This document shows positions 15,546 to 23,158 of a stretch of DNA of 49,447 nt, in pieces. The notes below the pieces were generated by a model, which worked only from the letters and a program-made list of their open reading frames with translations, had not been told where the DNA came from and ran no database searches. Numbering within the stretch: the first letter of the stretch is position 1; each line of letters starts with the position of its first letter. The stretch is from NCBI GenBank assembly GCA_964596405.1, contig CAZQSS010000003.1:1-49447 (forward strand). The letters are read 5' to 3'. Both the position numbers and the translations under genes were made by a program. The stretch comes from CAZQSS01 sp964596405 (GTDB taxonomy: Bacteria; Patescibacteriota; Patescibacteriia; Magasanikbacterales; UBA10003).

Positions 15546-16468
15546 TTTTTTAGATAGCCATTGATAAACTGTTCGGCGGTCAGGGGTTTTTTACCTTCGG
15601 GCTGGAGTTCTAAAATTTCAATTGACTGGTTTTTAGCGCAGGCTATGGCCAGTCTTTTTTTGTCCAGGATAATAAACTCGCCGGGTTCTTGTTTAGTTTT
15701 TTCTCCCGGTCGCAGTTTCAAAAACTTAATTCTTAATTCCTGATTCCTAATTCTTGATTCGCAGTACACCCCCGGCCACGGCTGGAGCGCCCGCCACTGG
15801 TTATAAATTTCATCAGCGGATCGGGTCCAGTTAATTTTTCCGTCTTCACGATTGAGAATTTTGGTATAAGTGGCTTTGGCATCGTCTTGTTTTTCCGATT
15901 TATTCTCGCCGTTTAGATATTGAGGAATAATTTTGATGAGAAGTTTGGCGCCCACTTCGGCCAAACGCCTATTTAATTCAACAGCGGTTTCTTCCGGATC
16001 AATTTTTATTGTTTCCTGAACCACAATCGGTCCGTGATCCATTTTAGCGTCCAGTTTCATAATTGAAACGCCGGTTTCTTTGTCTCCGCCAAGTATGGCC
16101 GCCTGGATTGGGGACGCGCCGCGATATTTGGGCAAAAGGGACGGGTGAATGTTGAGCGTGCCGTATTTTGGAATATCCAACAATTTTTTCGGAATTAGTT
16201 TTCCATAAGCACAGACAACGCCTAATTCATAATTCATAATTCCTAATTCTTGGTTTAGGTTTGGCGGTTGGGCCACGGTCAGGCCGAGCGCTTGCGCCGC
16301 AATTTTAATCGGTGAAGGCTGAAGCGCGCGGGAACGTCCGGCCGGTTCGTCCGGCGGAGTCACGACTAAAATTATCCGGTAGCCTTCTCTCACCAGCAAA
16401 TTTAAAGCCGGCACGGCGAATTCCGACGTGCCAAAAAAGACAATGGAATTGTCAGTTTGTTTTTTCAT
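15542..16468 (-). CDS. fmt: Methionyl-tRNA formyltransferase
   Basis: Formylates Met-tRNAi for initiation. The formyltransferase core has IVFFGTSEFAVPAL at the N-terminus, GVVCAYGKLIPKKLL, then NIHPSLLPKYRGASPIQAAI with the catalytic Asn-His pair. A C-terminal beta domain follows. Start taken at 16468; 16477 is also in frame. It overlaps the def stop by 17 bases. Two repeats of AATTCCTAATTC units encode in-frame insertions NQELGIMNYELG (about 16212-16255) and RIRNQELRIKF (about 15722-15765). Confidence 0.95.
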   Translation of the reverse strand: MKKQTDNSIVFFGTSEFAVPALNLLVREGYRIILVVTPPDEPAGRSRALQPSPIKIAAQALGLTVAQPPNLNQELGIMNYELGVVCAYGKLIPKKLLDIPKYGTLNIHPSLLPKYRGASPIQAAILGGDKETGVSIMKLDAKMDHGPIVVQETIKIDPEETAVELNRRLAEVGAKLLIKIIPQYLNGENKSEKQDDAKATYTKILNREDGKINWTRSADEIYNQWRALQPWPGVYCESRIRNQELRIKFLKLRPGEKTKQEPGEFIILDKKRLAIACAKNQSIEILELQPEGKKPLTAEQFINGYLKN

Positions 16469-16934
16469 TTTTGTCAATAATTAAAATGCCGTCTAAGTGA
16501 TCAATTTCATGTTGAAAAACGCGGGCTAAATAGTCCGAGACAACATAAGAAACTCGTTCGGCTTTTTCGTTTAAAGCGGTCACGGTGATTTTTTTGTGGC
16601 GCTTGACCTCAATGGCCGCGCCCGGCACCGACAAACAACCTTCAAAATCTTTAATTTGGCGCCAGGAACGTTTAGAAATTTTGGGATTAATTAAAACTAG
16701 CTCTTTTTTATTCGGCAGGGCCTGCCTGCCGGTAGGCAAGGCTTGTTTGCCGATAACGGCCAGGCGGATATTTTGGCCGATCTGCGGCGCCGCCAAACCG
16801 ATGCCGTCATTGGCATACATGGTTTCCACCATATTAGAAATCAGAGATTTTATTTTTTTAATCTCTTCGGGTTTGATATTTTTGGATTTTTGCCGCAATC
16901 GCGGATCGGGTACCTTGATGATTTCTAATTTCAT
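16452..16934 (-). CDS. def: Peptide deformylase
   Basis: Removes the N-formyl group from nascent proteins. All three metal-site motifs are visible: GIGLAAPQIGQ, EGCLSVPG (Cys ligand) and QHEIDHLDGIL (two His ligands and the catalytic Glu). It is 160 aa. A GC-rich palindrome (16720-16742) inserts ALPTGRQALP between the first and second motifs. It overlaps the upstream small ORF by four bases and fmt downstream, giving a def-fmt unit. Confidence 0.95.
   Translation of the reverse strand: MKLEIIKVPDPRLRQKSKNIKPEEIKKIKSLISNMVETMYANDGIGLAAPQIGQNIRLAVIGKQALPTGRQALPNKKELVLINPKISKRSWRQIKDFEGCLSVPGAAIEVKRHKKITVTALNEKAERVSYVVSDYLARVFQHEIDHLDGILIIDKNEKTN
16720..16742 (-). repeat. Intragenic GCCTGCCTGCCGG palindrome in def
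   Basis: GCCTGCCTGCC-G-GTAGGCAAGGC, an imperfect hairpin of the same family as in rpsK and rpsI, in frame in a loop between conserved deformylase motifs. Confidence 0.72.
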
Positions 16935-17203
16935 ATTTTAGGTTTATTTTCGGGTGGATTTTTTTTGGTTTTCCAGACAAATAATTTTCCGGGATTGGTG
17001 CAATCGGATTGTTTGATTTCAGAAAAAACCCGGCTGGCTTCGGCCGCGCCAATCCGTTTAATAATACCCAGGTACATGCCGAATTTTTTTCTTTCGCCAA
17101 AGGCGGTAGAAATAGTGTCGGCCCAGTAATGAATATCGGAATGGATATTTTTATTTTTTTCAATCGCGGCCTTGCCTTTTAAAATGTTACCGATGCCTTG
17201 CAT
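16931..17203 (-). CDS. Unknown 90-aa protein
   Basis: Not recognised. It begins MQGIGNILKGKAAIEKNKNIHSDIHYWAD and ends in a basic, proline-rich tail (KTKKNPPENKPKI). A central IKRIGAAEASRVFSEIKQSD segment looks helical. It lies six bases after the LigB-like gene stop and overlaps the def start by four bases (ATGA), so it is expressed with both. Co-transcription and coupling favour a real gene over a shadow ORF. Confidence 0.65.
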   Translation of the reverse strand: MQGIGNILKGKAAIEKNKNIHSDIHYWADTISTAFGERKKFGMYLGIIKRIGAAEASRVFSEIKQSDCTNPGKLFVWKTKKNPPENKPKI

Positions 17204-17209
17204 AGCTTA

Positions 17210-18004
17210 TTATTTTAGCGCAAATTCAGCGGTTAAATAACCCACGCCTAGCGGTTTTTCATAAGAAAGTATTTTCAGATCATAATTGACGTGCCGCAGA
17301 ATACCCAAGAGAATCAGAATTGAGCGCAGGCCGCAGGCGGCGGCATTGGCGGTTATTTGTGGATCCATGTTTAAAAGTGCCGCGCTGTTTAAGTTTTTTA
17401 AGGCCGCGATTACGGTTTCATCAAATTTGGCGCCGTCAGGCGAAAAGCCGCCCGGCCCCTTGTCGCTTAAGCGGTGAGAAAGATCAGCCGAAGCAATAAC
17501 CGCGACGCGCTCGGGGGTTTTCATAATTTCTTCTTTAAGTAAATAACCAAAATCCATGTGAGTTTTGTGATCAAGCTGAGAAAAACTCACCGGAATAATT
17601 TTAACTTTGGGCAGGTGCCGGGTTAAATAAAACAAGGGAACCGAAGATCCGTAATCCAAGCCGGGGTCAAGATGCAAAACAAATGGAAAATGTTTGCGTT
17701 TGGCCGCCGCGGTGATTTGCGATATAAAAGGCAGATCGGCTTTGAAGTTGTGGGTGGTGGCCAGGTCGCCAAACCGCGCGAAATCCGTGGTAAACGTCGG
17801 GCTGGCGTTAATACCAAAAACATCCGGGAAGCTGTGGCCGTGCGGTGAAATTATTAAAATCGTATCCGGATAAGAAACGTAAAGCGATTCTTCCAGTTTT
17901 TCCAGCGCTTTTTGGGTTTCAGCCAACTTAGTAATATTTTCTTTACCGATATTGGGAATCAAAAGCGGCGGGTGAGGGGATAGGGCGGCGAAAACGAGTG
18001 ACAT
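17210..18004 (-). CDS. LigB/Memo-family protein (AmmeMemoRadiSam protein B-like)
   Basis: 264 aa in the class III extradiol dioxygenase / Memo superfamily. Conserved histidine motifs: LSPHPPLLIP at the N-terminus, IISPHGHSF, DYGSSVPLFYL and ASADLSHRL. In this superfamily these residues form a metal site; whether this member is an enzyme is unknown. It is the first gene of the minus-strand unit leading to def and fmt. Confidence 0.8.
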   Translation of the reverse strand: MSLVFAALSPHPPLLIPNIGKENITKLAETQKALEKLEESLYVSYPDTILIISPHGHSFPDVFGINASPTFTTDFARFGDLATTHNFKADLPFISQITAAAKRKHFPFVLHLDPGLDYGSSVPLFYLTRHLPKVKIIPVSFSQLDHKTHMDFGYLLKEEIMKTPERVAVIASADLSHRLSDKGPGGFSPDGAKFDETVIAALKNLNSAALLNMDPQITANAAACGLRSILILLGILRHVNYDLKILSYEKPLGVGYLTAEFALK

Positions 18005-18011
18005 ACGGTTG

Positions 18012-18102
18012 AGTTAGGAAGTAAGAATTAAGAATTATGGGCCGAGAATTACAAATTAAAAGCGTTCATGCCCATGATTCCTAATTCCTGATTCATAATT
18101 CA
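18012..18102. repeat. Degenerate AATTCCTAATTC / AAGAATTAAG repeat tract
   Basis: Tandem and inverted copies of AAGAATTAAGAATT and ATTCCTAATTCCTGATT fill the gap between two minus-strand genes. The same word is inserted inside alaS and fmt. Confidence 0.7.
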
Positions 18103-19560
18103 TCACTGTCCCGCTTGGGTCAGGGTGTTAGCTTGCGGCGCGGCCTGCCCGCCTGCTTGCGAAGCTTGCGGCGCGGTCAGACTAATGGGTTCGCCCAGCA
18201 GATGCAATGATAATGTTTTTTCATTGGTGATAATAATATTTTCCTGTTCCAGCCCCAAAGCGGCAAAAGTGGTTTCATCGGCAATCGGGCGGCGCAGGCC
18301 ATTGGAGATAAGATAGACTTCGGGCGAATCTTTGGTTTTAACCAGCGTGCCATCCTGAAAAATAATCGGCTCGCCTTCTTTAAATTTGGCCAGCGTGGCG
18401 GTAGTTACTTTTTTTAACTGGCGGCTGGGGAAATTGACGGTAATAATATTTTTGTCAAAAATCGGGTGTTTAATACTGTCGGTCACCAGGTAATAATTTT
18501 TGGTTTTAGTATCCTGCATTAATGCCCCCAAAGGATATTTGGCTTTGGTCGGCACGGGCGGGCCGTCGGTGTAGGCCGCCAAATCCGTCTCTTTGGCCTT
18601 GATGACCTCATCGTTTCCAAAGCCGTAATAACGAAAGGCCGCTTTGTCCACTAAACGTTTTTGATCGTTGACCAAAAGATAAGTTTTGCCTTTTTCTGTT
18701 TTGACTAAACTAAAATTGATGAATTTAATTTCCGGCCCGATTTTGTACGACTCCAGTTCGCTTTTATCAACCAGAATTATATTTTTTTTATTGAAGCGTG
18801 AATAAAGAATCGCCCGGTTTTTAAAAGGCAAGAGTTGTCCATCTTGAATTAAATAAATTGTATCAGCGTCTTTAACTTGCGCCACCAAGCCATCCGGATA
18901 TTTTTGGGAAAACCATCTTTGCCAAATCCTCCAGAAATTATAATTACCGCGAAAATGGGGAGTATAGGTGTAAAGGCCGGCCGTGGCGCGGTTGGCCGGG
19001 ATGACGGGGATGGAATCAATATTATAAATAATGCCCGCTTGCTTGAGCCAGTTTTTGGTGGTTTCCATATAGTAACTCAGGGCGCCAGCGGCTTTTTCCA
19101 CCTGGGTTTGAAACCCTTTGAATTTTAAAACGTTCGGATCGTTTAAACTGCAGCCGTCGCAGACCGCGTAGCCGGTGGCCCAGTCAAAAGCATATTGGGT
19201 AGGCGTGGGGTCTTCAACCAGACTTTGTTCTTTTTGCAGTAAGACCAAAAGCACTTTAGGGCTGATACCCTCGGTTTGGGCCGCTTGGTAAATGATTTCG
19301 GCGGCGGTTTGCTCCATGGCGATTTGCGGTTTGAAAATTTTGTAGTTGGCCAAGATGCCGGGTTTGGCGGCCAAAAATTCCTGCACCTCTGCTAAAGTCA
19401 TGGCATTGGGATTGAGCATGTCATTATCAGAGATGATGAAGTTGGGATTAAAAATAGGATCAACCGATACGCCCGGCAAGGCCGGGATTTGGGCGGAGAC
19501 AGATGTTGGGGCAACCAACAAACTCAGAAGAGCGGTAAAGATAATGATTTTTTTAATCAT
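18103..19560 (-). CDS. Secreted lytic-transglycosylase-like protein with repeat domain
   Basis: 485 aa with an N-terminal signal peptide (IIIFTALLSLLVAPTSVSAQ). Residues about 50-230 resemble a soluble-lytic-transglycosylase-like domain (GISPKVLLVLLQKEQSLVED with the likely catalytic Glu, then DWATGYAVCDGCS and NYNFWRIWQRWF). After that come three or four repeats of a beta-rich module read as IYLIQDGQLLPFKNRAILYSR. The tail is Ala/Gln-rich. Proteins of this layout are common in Patescibacteria and probably act on peptidoglycan. Confidence 0.75.
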   Translation of the reverse strand: MIKKIIIFTALLSLLVAPTSVSAQIPALPGVSVDPIFNPNFIISDNDMLNPNAMTLAEVQEFLAAKPGILANYKIFKPQIAMEQTAAEIIYQAAQTEGISPKVLLVLLQKEQSLVEDPTPTQYAFDWATGYAVCDGCSLNDPNVLKFKGFQTQVEKAAGALSYYMETTKNWLKQAGIIYNIDSIPVIPANRATAGLYTYTPHFRGNYNFWRIWQRWFSQKYPDGLVAQVKDADTIYLIQDGQLLPFKNRAILYSRFNKKNIILVDKSELESYKIGPEIKFINFSLVKTEKGKTYLLVNDQKRLVDKAAFRYYGFGNDEVIKAKETDLAAYTDGPPVPTKAKYPLGALMQDTKTKNYYLVTDSIKHPIFDKNIITVNFPSRQLKKVTTATLAKFKEGEPIIFQDGTLVKTKDSPEVYLISNGLRRPIADETTFAALGLEQENIIITNEKTLSLHLLGEPISLTAPQASQAGGQAAPQANTLTQAGQ

Positions 19561-19572
19561 AAGAGCTATTTC

Positions 19573-19601
19573 AGTATAGCAAATTTAGATAAAAAATTCA
19601 A
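19573..19601 (-). promoter_or_regulatory. Promoter of the transglycosylase-like gene
   Basis: On the minus strand TTGAAT (19596-19601), 17-bp spacer, TATACT (19573-19578). The ATG at 19560 follows 12 bases after the -10 box, leaving a leader of only about six bases. Confidence 0.65.
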
Positions 19602-19602
19602 C

Positions 19603-19629
19603 CTTAAAGCCCCCTTGCGGGGGCTTAAG
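19603..19629 (-). terminator. clpB terminator
   Basis: CTTAAGCCCCC and GGGGGCTTTAAG form a strong stem with a GCAA loop on the minus strand, followed shortly by GAATTTTTT. It ends just before the -35 box of the next gene. Confidence 0.8.
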
Positions 19630-19632
19630 TTT

Positions 19633-22266
19633 TTAGATTTTTTTAATGCTGATTTTACCGGCCTGGACGCTCACTTCAACCTTATTTCCGTCTTTGATTT
19701 TGCCTTCAATTATTTGGAGCGCCAGCTCATCCAAAAGTTCGTTTTGGATGACGCGTTTTAACGGGCGGGCGCCAAAAGCCGGATCATAGCCTTTTTCGGC
19801 CAGATATTTTTTGGCTTTGGCGTCAATTTCCAGTTTGATTTTCTTTCCGGTCAGTCGGGCAATCACTTTGGCCAATTGCAAATCCACAATCGCTTCAATC
19901 TGTTTTTCCCGGAGCGAGTGAAAAATGATAATTTCATCAACGCGGTTTAAAAATTCCGGTTTAAAATGTTCGCGCAAAGCCTCCATAATTTTGTCTTTGA
20001 TAATTTGGTCGGGGTCTTTCTTTTTATTGTGGTCTTCGGCAAAACCCAACGCGCCTTTTCGGTTGGCTTCCAAAATCAGTTCACTGCCCAGATTAGAAGT
20101 CATAATCACGACAGTGTTTTTGAAGTTGACCATTCGGCCCTTGGCATCGGTCAGCCGGCCATCATCTAAAATCTGGAGGAGCATATTAAAAACATCCGGA
20201 TGAGCTTTTTCAATTTCATCCAAGAGAATGACGCAATACGGCCGGCGGCGCACAATTTCGGTCAGCTGGCCACCCTCTTCGTAACCCACATAACCGGGCG
20301 GTGAGCCGATGATTTTGGACACGCTGTGCTTTTCCATATACTCGGACATATCCATACGCACCAGAGCGTCTTCGTCGTCAAACATTTGTTTGGCTAAAGT
20401 TTTGGCCAGCTCGGTTTTGCCCACGCCGGTCGGCCCCAAAAAGATAAATGAGCCGATGGGCCGGCCTTCTTCACCAATACCGGCGCGGTTGCGGCGCACG
20501 GCATTAGCCACAGCTTTGATGGCTTCGTCTTGGCCGACCACGCGTTTTTTGATTTCGTCTTCCAGTTTGGCCAGTTTACTGGATTCGCCCTCCAACATTT
20601 TGGAAACGGGGATATGCGTCCAGCGCGAAACCACAGCGGCGATATCTTCCTCAGTCACTTCTTCTTTTAAAAGACGGTGATTTTTTTGCAGTTCGGTCAA
20701 CTTTTTTTCTTGGGTTTTGATTTCTTTTTCCGTCTGGGGGATGGCGCCGTAACGGATTTCCGCCACTTTTTGCAGTTCACCGCGGCGTTCGGCAATATCC
20801 GCTTGGCTTTTTAACGTATCAATATTTTTTTTCAGTTCGCGGATTTTGGTGATAATTTCTTTTTCATTTTTCCAATTCATTTCCATTTCGCCCGACTGTT
20901 CTTTAAGATCGGCCAGGTGTTTTTCCAGCTTTTTCAGGCGCTCTTTAGATTCTTTGTCGGTTTCCTTGGCCAGGGCGCGTTTTTCAATTTCAATTTTAAT
21001 CATTTCGCGTTTCATTTTATCTAAATCCGCTGGCATGCTGTCAATGGCCATGCGCAAGGCGGAGGTGGCTTCATCAATCAAATCAATGGCCTTATCCGGC
21101 AGAAAACGGTCGGTAATGTAGCGCTCTGAAAGTTGAACAGCCGCCACAATGGCGTTGTCGGTGATGCGGACGCCGTGGTGGACTTCGTATTTTTCTTTGA
21201 TGCCGCGCAAAATGGCAATGGCATCGTCGCTCGTCGGTTCAACTACCATGACCGGCTGAAAGCGGCGTTCCAAGGCCGCGTCTTTTTCAATATATTTTTG
21301 ATATTCTTTGATGGTGGTGGCGCCGATGGCATGAAGTTCGCCGCGCGCCAAAGCCGGCTTCAACATGTTAGAGGCGTCAATCGCGCCTTCAGATCCGCCC
21401 GCGCCCACGATGGTGTGGAGCTCGTCAATAAATAAAATAATTTTGCCGGCGGCGGCCGTGATTTCTTTTAAAACAGCTTTTAACCGTTCTTCAAATTCAC
21501 CGCGGAATTTACTGCCGGCCACGAGCGAGCCGATATCCAGTGAAACCACTTCTTTATCTTTGAGGGATTCCGGCACATCACCCGAGACAATGCGCTGAGC
21601 CAAACCCTCGGCAATGGCGGTTTTGCCCGTGCCCGGTTCGCCAATCAAAACCGGATTATTTTTGGTGCGGCGGGAAAGGACTTGCATCACGCGGCGGATT
21701 TCTTCATCGCGGCCGATAACCGGATCCAGTTTTTCCTGACGCGCCAGCTGGGTTAAATTTTTACCGTATTTTTCCAAAGCGTTGTATTTTGATTCCGGTT
21801 CGGGCGAGTCTACGCGCTGAGTGCCGCGCACCGTGGCTAAAACTTTCAAAACTTCATCGTAGCTCACACCCAAGTTGGTCAAAATAGTTTTGGCCCCACT
21901 TTTAATTTCCAGCATGGCTAGAAGCAAATGCTCGGTGGAAATATAATCATCTTTGAGTTTGGCCGCTTCTTTGGCCGATTGATTTAAAACGCCCGCCATC
22001 TCTTGGCTCAACATTATTTGGCCCTGGGCAGGGGACTCACCGCGCGCTTTGGGCAACCGCTCAACCGCTTCAATAATTTGATTTTTTAAAACGCTCAAGT
22101 TGATGCCGAGTTTGGCAAAAACCGAAACTACCACCCCTTCTTCTTGTTCGGTCAGGGAAGCTAAAAGATGAAGCGGCTCAACTGTCGGCTGGCCGTATTC
22201 CATAGAGATGGCCTGCGCCCGACCCAAAGCCTCTTGCGATTTTGTAGTGAAGTTTTGTGGATTCAT
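19633..22266 (-). CDS. clpB: ClpB disaggregase
   Basis: Hsp100 ATPase that, with DnaK, rescues aggregated proteins. 877 aa: Clp N-terminal repeat domain (1-145); first AAA+ with Walker A GEPGTGKT at 209-216; coiled-coil middle domain with many Lys/Glu around 400-520; second AAA+ with GPTGVGKT near 610; C-terminal D2 small domain. The start MNPQNFTTKSQEAL (22266) is chosen; the longer ORF runs into a leader repeat. A CIRCE operator and a consensus promoter lie upstream, indicating HrcA control. Confidence 0.96.
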   Translation of the reverse strand: MNPQNFTTKSQEALGRAQAISMEYGQPTVEPLHLLASLTEQEEGVVVSVFAKLGINLSVLKNQIIEAVERLPKARGESPAQGQIMLSQEMAGVLNQSAKEAAKLKDDYISTEHLLLAMLEIKSGAKTILTNLGVSYDEVLKVLATVRGTQRVDSPEPESKYNALEKYGKNLTQLARQEKLDPVIGRDEEIRRVMQVLSRRTKNNPVLIGEPGTGKTAIAEGLAQRIVSGDVPESLKDKEVVSLDIGSLVAGSKFRGEFEERLKAVLKEITAAAGKIILFIDELHTIVGAGGSEGAIDASNMLKPALARGELHAIGATTIKEYQKYIEKDAALERRFQPVMVVEPTSDDAIAILRGIKEKYEVHHGVRITDNAIVAAVQLSERYITDRFLPDKAIDLIDEATSALRMAIDSMPADLDKMKREMIKIEIEKRALAKETDKESKERLKKLEKHLADLKEQSGEMEMNWKNEKEIITKIRELKKNIDTLKSQADIAERRGELQKVAEIRYGAIPQTEKEIKTQEKKLTELQKNHRLLKEEVTEEDIAAVVSRWTHIPVSKMLEGESSKLAKLEDEIKKRVVGQDEAIKAVANAVRRNRAGIGEEGRPIGSFIFLGPTGVGKTELAKTLAKQMFDDEDALVRMDMSEYMEKHSVSKIIGSPPGYVGYEEGGQLTEIVRRRPYCVILLDEIEKAHPDVFNMLLQILDDGRLTDAKGRMVNFKNTVVIMTSNLGSELILEANRKGALGFAEDHNKKKDPDQIIKDKIMEALREHFKPEFLNRVDEIIIFHSLREKQIEAIVDLQLAKVIARLTGKKIKLEIDAKAKKYLAEKGYDPAFGARPLKRVIQNELLDELALQIIEGKIKDGNKVEVSVQAGKISIKKI

Positions 22267-22364
22267 ATTGAAAAAACACAGATTAACACAGATTTTTACG
22301 AATTTGCACAGATCACAGATCTGCGATCTGTGTAGTCGCATTAAATCTGTGTATCTGTGATAAA
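22267..22364 (-). repeat. CACAGAT leader repeat, copy A (clpB)
   Basis: A palindrome-rich stretch immediately before the clpB ATG: an ACACAGATTTAAT-type left arm, a central palindrome of GATCGCAGATCTGTGATC type, and right arm AATCTGTGTTAATCTGTGT. Copy B (25270-25363) lies in the same orientation directly before another start codon. Confidence 0.7.
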
Positions 22365-22400
22365 AAGCTGGTTTAGGCTAATTTGAGCTAATGTGAGTTG

Positions 22401-22427
22401 TTAGCACTCAAATAAGGCGAGTGCTAA
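22401..22427 (-). promoter_or_regulatory. CIRCE operator (HrcA site)
   Basis: TTAGCACTC - nine bases - GAGTGCTAA, a perfect match to the CIRCE consensus. It starts four bases downstream of the clpB -10 box, so bound HrcA would block transcription. Known biology: HrcA represses heat-shock genes through CIRCE. Confidence 0.95.
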
Positions 22428-22431
22428 AATC

Positions 22432-22460
22432 AGTATAATATAGAAAGAGATTGTTGTCAA
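22432..22460 (-). promoter_or_regulatory. clpB promoter
   Basis: On the minus strand TTGACA (22455-22460), 17 bp, TATACT (22432-22437). Its -35 box is four bases from the -35 box of the divergent promoter at 22465. Confidence 0.9.
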
Positions 22461-22464
22461 CACC

Positions 22465-22493
22465 TTGACTTGGATGACTCTTTAAGTTAAGGT
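22465..22493 (+). promoter_or_regulatory. Promoter with TAAGGT -10 box (gene 22538)
   Basis: TTGACT (22465-22470), 17 bp, TAAGGT (22488-22493). Back-to-back with the clpB promoter. Confidence 0.7.
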
Positions 22494-22537
22494 TAGTTTA
22501 ATATCAATAACGTTCTTTAATATAAAAGGAGACGAAG

Positions 22538-22987
22538 ATGTTCAACGCGTTGAAGTGGGCTCTGAAACAGGGGTTGGTCGGCGTGGTGTGGATGATTCTT
22601 TGGATGATTCCGGGACTGATGATCATGAGCCTGTTCTGTTGGGTGCTCGGCGCCAAAAACGCTTTTTACGTGCCGCGATTGTTTGAGTCGTGGTCCGGCT
22701 TGTCACCGCTTCTGGTCGGTTTCATTTTTGGCGGTTGGGCCGGCGCTTTCATCGCCAGCGTGTGTATTGCCGGCTGGTCGCGCGATTTCAATTCGCTCAA
22801 AGATCCGGCTATTGCCCTTCAAGGCGTCATCGGTATGGTGATGGGCGAAGCCCTCGCGATTTTCCTGGTTCTGCGTTCGGCCGACCGGGCAATGGCCCTA
22901 GGTGTGGCGGTGAGTTTTGCCGCTACCATCGGGTGCGCCTTGGATATCTGGATTATGAAGCGTGGCATCAAGTCCAAAGAAAATTAA
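22538..22987 (+). CDS. Small polytopic membrane protein, unknown
   Basis: 149 aa with about four hydrophobic helices: VVWMILWMIPGLMIMSLFCWVLG, then PLLVGFIFGGWAGAFIASVC, a third around VIGMVMGEALAIFLVL and a fourth VAVSFAATIGCALDIWI. It ends with a basic KRGIKSKEN tail, probably cytoplasmic. No family recognised. AAAGGAGA lies seven bases before the ATG. It is a single-gene unit with its own promoter and terminator, and belongs to the Shine-Dalgarno gene set. Confidence 0.75.
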   Translation: MFNALKWALKQGLVGVVWMILWMIPGLMIMSLFCWVLGAKNAFYVPRLFESWSGLSPLLVGFIFGGWAGAFIASVCIAGWSRDFNSLKDPAIALQGVIGMVMGEALAIFLVLRSADRAMALGVAVSFAATIGCALDIWIMKRGIKSKEN

Positions 22988-23019
22988 GTCGTAAACGAAT
23001 AAATCAAAAAAGAACGCAA

Positions 23020-23048
23020 GAGCAGACTATAATGGTCTGCTCTTTTTT
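23020..23048 (+). terminator. Terminator after the 22538 gene
   Basis: GAGCAGAC (23020-23027) pairs with GTCTGCTC (23035-23042), followed by six T. Confidence 0.9.
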
Positions 23049-23050
23049 GA

Positions 23051-23079
23051 TTGACAAAAAGAGGTTGGGGGGGTAATCT
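23051..23079 (+). promoter_or_regulatory. Promoter of gene 23159
   Basis: TTGACA (23051-23056), 17-bp spacer rich in G, TAATCT (23074-23079). Confidence 0.7.
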
Positions 23080-23158
23080 AAAAATAGATTAGTTCATTAA
23101 AAATACACAAAAAACAAGCACCCCGCCCACAAAGGGACGGGGTAAAAAGGAGCACCCA

